Source: Planctomycetota bacterium
GTDB taxonomy: Bacteria; Planctomycetota; Planctomycetia; Pirellulales; Lacipirellulaceae
NCBI GenBank assembly: GCA_029259975.1
Contig: JAJDEE010000211.1
Span: 1 to 14,539, forward strand
Direction of reading: 5' to 3'
DNA length: 14,539 bases
The notes beneath the pieces were generated by a model. That model saw only the letters and a program-made list of their open reading frames with translations, was not told where the DNA came from and ran no database searches. Positions 13,475 to 14,539 of this stretch are shown in pieces. Position 1 is the stretch's first letter; each line of letters begins with the position of its first letter. Both the position numbers and the translations under genes were made by a program.

Positions 13475-14405
13475 GGCTATTCCCAATGGCAGGGGACGGT
13501 AAGAACTTCGGAGCGTCGTTCAGCATTGATTGGTTCTGCTGCGGTGATTCGCCATGGCATTGCAAGCAATGGGCTCGCCAAGGGTGCGACGATTCCATCC
13601 CAGACGCTGCGGTGCGTCCGTGGCAACTCAGGCAGTCGTTGCGCATCCAAGTGGTATGTGGAACCACTGGCGGCACCCAATCGACGGCAGGATTCCTATT
13701 CTCTAACGCCTCTCGCATCCAGGTGGTGTGTGGCACTACCGGCGAGGCCCCTGACGCTGCCCGCCCACCATGCGTAGGCGCAGCAACTCCGACGAATGTA
13801 TTTTCAAATGTTGCGGATACAATGGCGAAACGGGCCTGTTGTTCCACATGACATTGTGTGCAACCAGCATAGAACGGGTGCGGTATCTTACCAGCTCGCA
13901 AGCTGTTGCTACGCAGCCCTTCGCCGTGACAAGCCATGCAACCGACCGAATCGAGTTGATCGATCGGATGGGGAACCGTAGGAGGCGCCCCATCGTAGGC
14001 TCGGCGTGTTTGGCGGTCACTGAGCGAAGCGAGTTTCTCCGTCTCGTTCACGTCGATTTTTTCATTGATATTGTAAGGGGTTTGCTGCAGCATGGTTAAC
14101 CGAGTCGCCTGCTGCTGCCGAGCACTGATTTGGACAACAGGCATCTCGGAGTAGGCTGTTGCGGGGATTGCCGCCGAGGACGCAGGAAGATGCTCTTCGA
14201 TCTGCAAATCCCCGACTGTCGCCACAGGCTGCTCGCTGCTGGCTGTCATGGGAGAGGTAAGTCCCAAGAAATAGCCCGTCGTAGCAATACCGATCAGTCC
14301 AAATACCATGAGCGTTGTAGACCGCTGCGTAAAATCATCGGAGTTGGGTATTGCTGGAGCAGCCCTCTGCGGGACGTGGTCGTCATGGTGCGTGGACGAT
14401 GGCAT
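13467..14405 (-). CDS. napB: Membrane-anchored tetraheme NapB-like cytochrome c
   Basis: 312 residues; the ATG at 14405 is 28 bases after the napA stop. A single membrane helix lies at 30-50 (STTLMVFGLIGIATTGYFLG) with a charged, cytoplasmic N-terminus, so the rest should be periplasmic but anchored, unlike soluble NapB. Residues 135-210 match NapB: RRAYDGAPPTVPHPI, heme site CMACH (156-160), IPHPFYAGCTQCH (second site 182-186), and ENTFVG at the usual NapB end. A further diheme unit follows: VPPVVPHTTWMR, CLSCH (258-262), HPWRAHCLQCH (280-284). PVVPHTTWMR occurs twice, at 222-231 and 246-255. NapB passes electrons to NapA, the periplasmic nitrate reductase; the added hemes could take over part of the job of NapC, which is not seen here. 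Family confidence is good for the first half, inferred for the second. Confidence 0.83.
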   Translation of the reverse strand: MPSSTHHDDHVPQRAAPAIPNSDDFTQRSTTLMVFGLIGIATTGYFLGLTSPMTASSEQPVATVGDLQIEEHLPASSAAIPATAYSEMPVVQISARQQQATRLTMLQQTPYNINEKIDVNETEKLASLSDRQTRRAYDGAPPTVPHPIDQLDSVGCMACHGEGLRSNSLRAGKIPHPFYAGCTQCHVEQQARFAIVSATFENTFVGVAAPTHGGRAASGASPVVPHTTWMREALENRNPAVDWVPPVVPHTTWMRNDCLSCHGRTAASGMESSHPWRAHCLQCHGESPQQNQSMLNDAPKFLPSPAIGNSHE

Positions 14406-14433
14406 AGGAACTATTATTCACATTCAGCGAGAG

Positions 14434-14539
14434 TTAGACTTTGATTACTTCTACCGCACTCTTTTTATAATCGGGCTGCTTGGAAAATGGATCCAAAGCA
14501 TCGAGTGTCAGCTCATTGATGAGCATGGTCTCATCGAAA
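14434..14539 (-). CDS. napA: Periplasmic nitrate reductase catalytic subunit NapA, C-terminal end (rest outside window)
   Basis: The last 34 complete codons of a gene read leftward are visible; the start is beyond the right edge. The end, ETMLINELTLDALDPFSKQP followed by DYKKSAVEVIKV, matches the conserved NapA C-terminus, where the 'N.LT.DALDP.SK.P.(F/Y)K..AV' pattern closes the molybdopterin-binding domain. NapA reduces nitrate to nitrite in the periplasm with a Mo-bis-MGD cofactor and a [4Fe-4S] cluster. It is the first visible gene of an operon with the tetraheme NapB-like gene and the unknown gene. The short visible part does not exclude another DMSO-reductase-family member, but the NapB-like neighbour supports NapA. 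Confidence 0.82.
   Translation of the reverse strand, partial: FDETMLINELTLDALDPFSKQPDYKKSAVEVIKV

Noticed and set aside
13474..13486. Tat signal peptide for the nap-linked gene based on SRRDWFR
   Set aside because: No hydrophobic segment follows the twin arginines; the next residues come from the inserted palindrome and are polar.
1..14539. CRISPR array, tRNA or rRNA genes
   Set aside because: No regularly spaced direct repeats and no cloverleaf-like or rRNA-like sequence were seen while reading both strands.

Overview
The window looks like a chromosomal segment of a planctomycete, probably of the Pirellulales type. The evidence is three proteins ending in a VPEP-type PEP-CTERM sorting tail, a small membrane protein with the 'PHW..L ... 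RFS.R.L' layout common in that phylum, several GC-rich intergenic palindromes, and weak or missing Shine-Dalgarno sites before many genes. This is inference from sequence alone; no database was consulted.

Left part (1-4,300, plus strand): the 3' end of an EF-G-like translation factor; a nested palindromic repeat; a small membrane protein in an AT-rich patch; a type II toxin-antitoxin pair (VapB-like antitoxin and PIN-domain toxin) with a clear operator palindrome and probably a leaderless transcript; a D-2-hydroxyacid dehydrogenase; and, 5 bases downstream, a small ABC ATPase that lacks the H-loop histidine. From 4,224 to 5,201 there is almost no coding sequence, only a hairpin repeat, a sequence like an IS3-family end, and a tiny ORF with a strong ribosome binding site.

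Right part (5,200-14,539) is an electron-transfer island. On the plus strand are a 14-heme cytochrome c of the MtrA/DmsE kind (a ten-heme C-terminal part with four extra N-terminal hemes) and, next to it, a 772-residue outer-membrane beta-barrel protein of probable MtrB/PioB type. Together they resemble a porin-cytochrome conduit that carries electrons across the outer membrane. Next comes a DOMON-like PEP-CTERM protein on the plus strand, then two PEP-CTERM proteins on the minus strand, each with one CXXCH heme site just after the signal peptide. The usual large extracellular multiheme cytochrome (MtrC/OmcA type) is not in the window.

At the right edge a minus-strand operon starts with napA (only its C-terminal end is visible), followed by a membrane-anchored tetraheme NapB-like cytochrome with a duplicated diheme region, and an 8-base-overlapping gene of unknown function whose reading frame has absorbed a perfect 30-base palindrome.

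The most interesting hypothesis is that the 14-heme cytochrome, the barrel and the three PEP-CTERM proteins form an outer-surface electron-transfer system in which small exosortase-sorted heme proteins take the place of the usual decaheme terminal cytochrome, placed beside periplasmic nitrate reductase genes. The protein families are fairly well supported; the joint function is inference.
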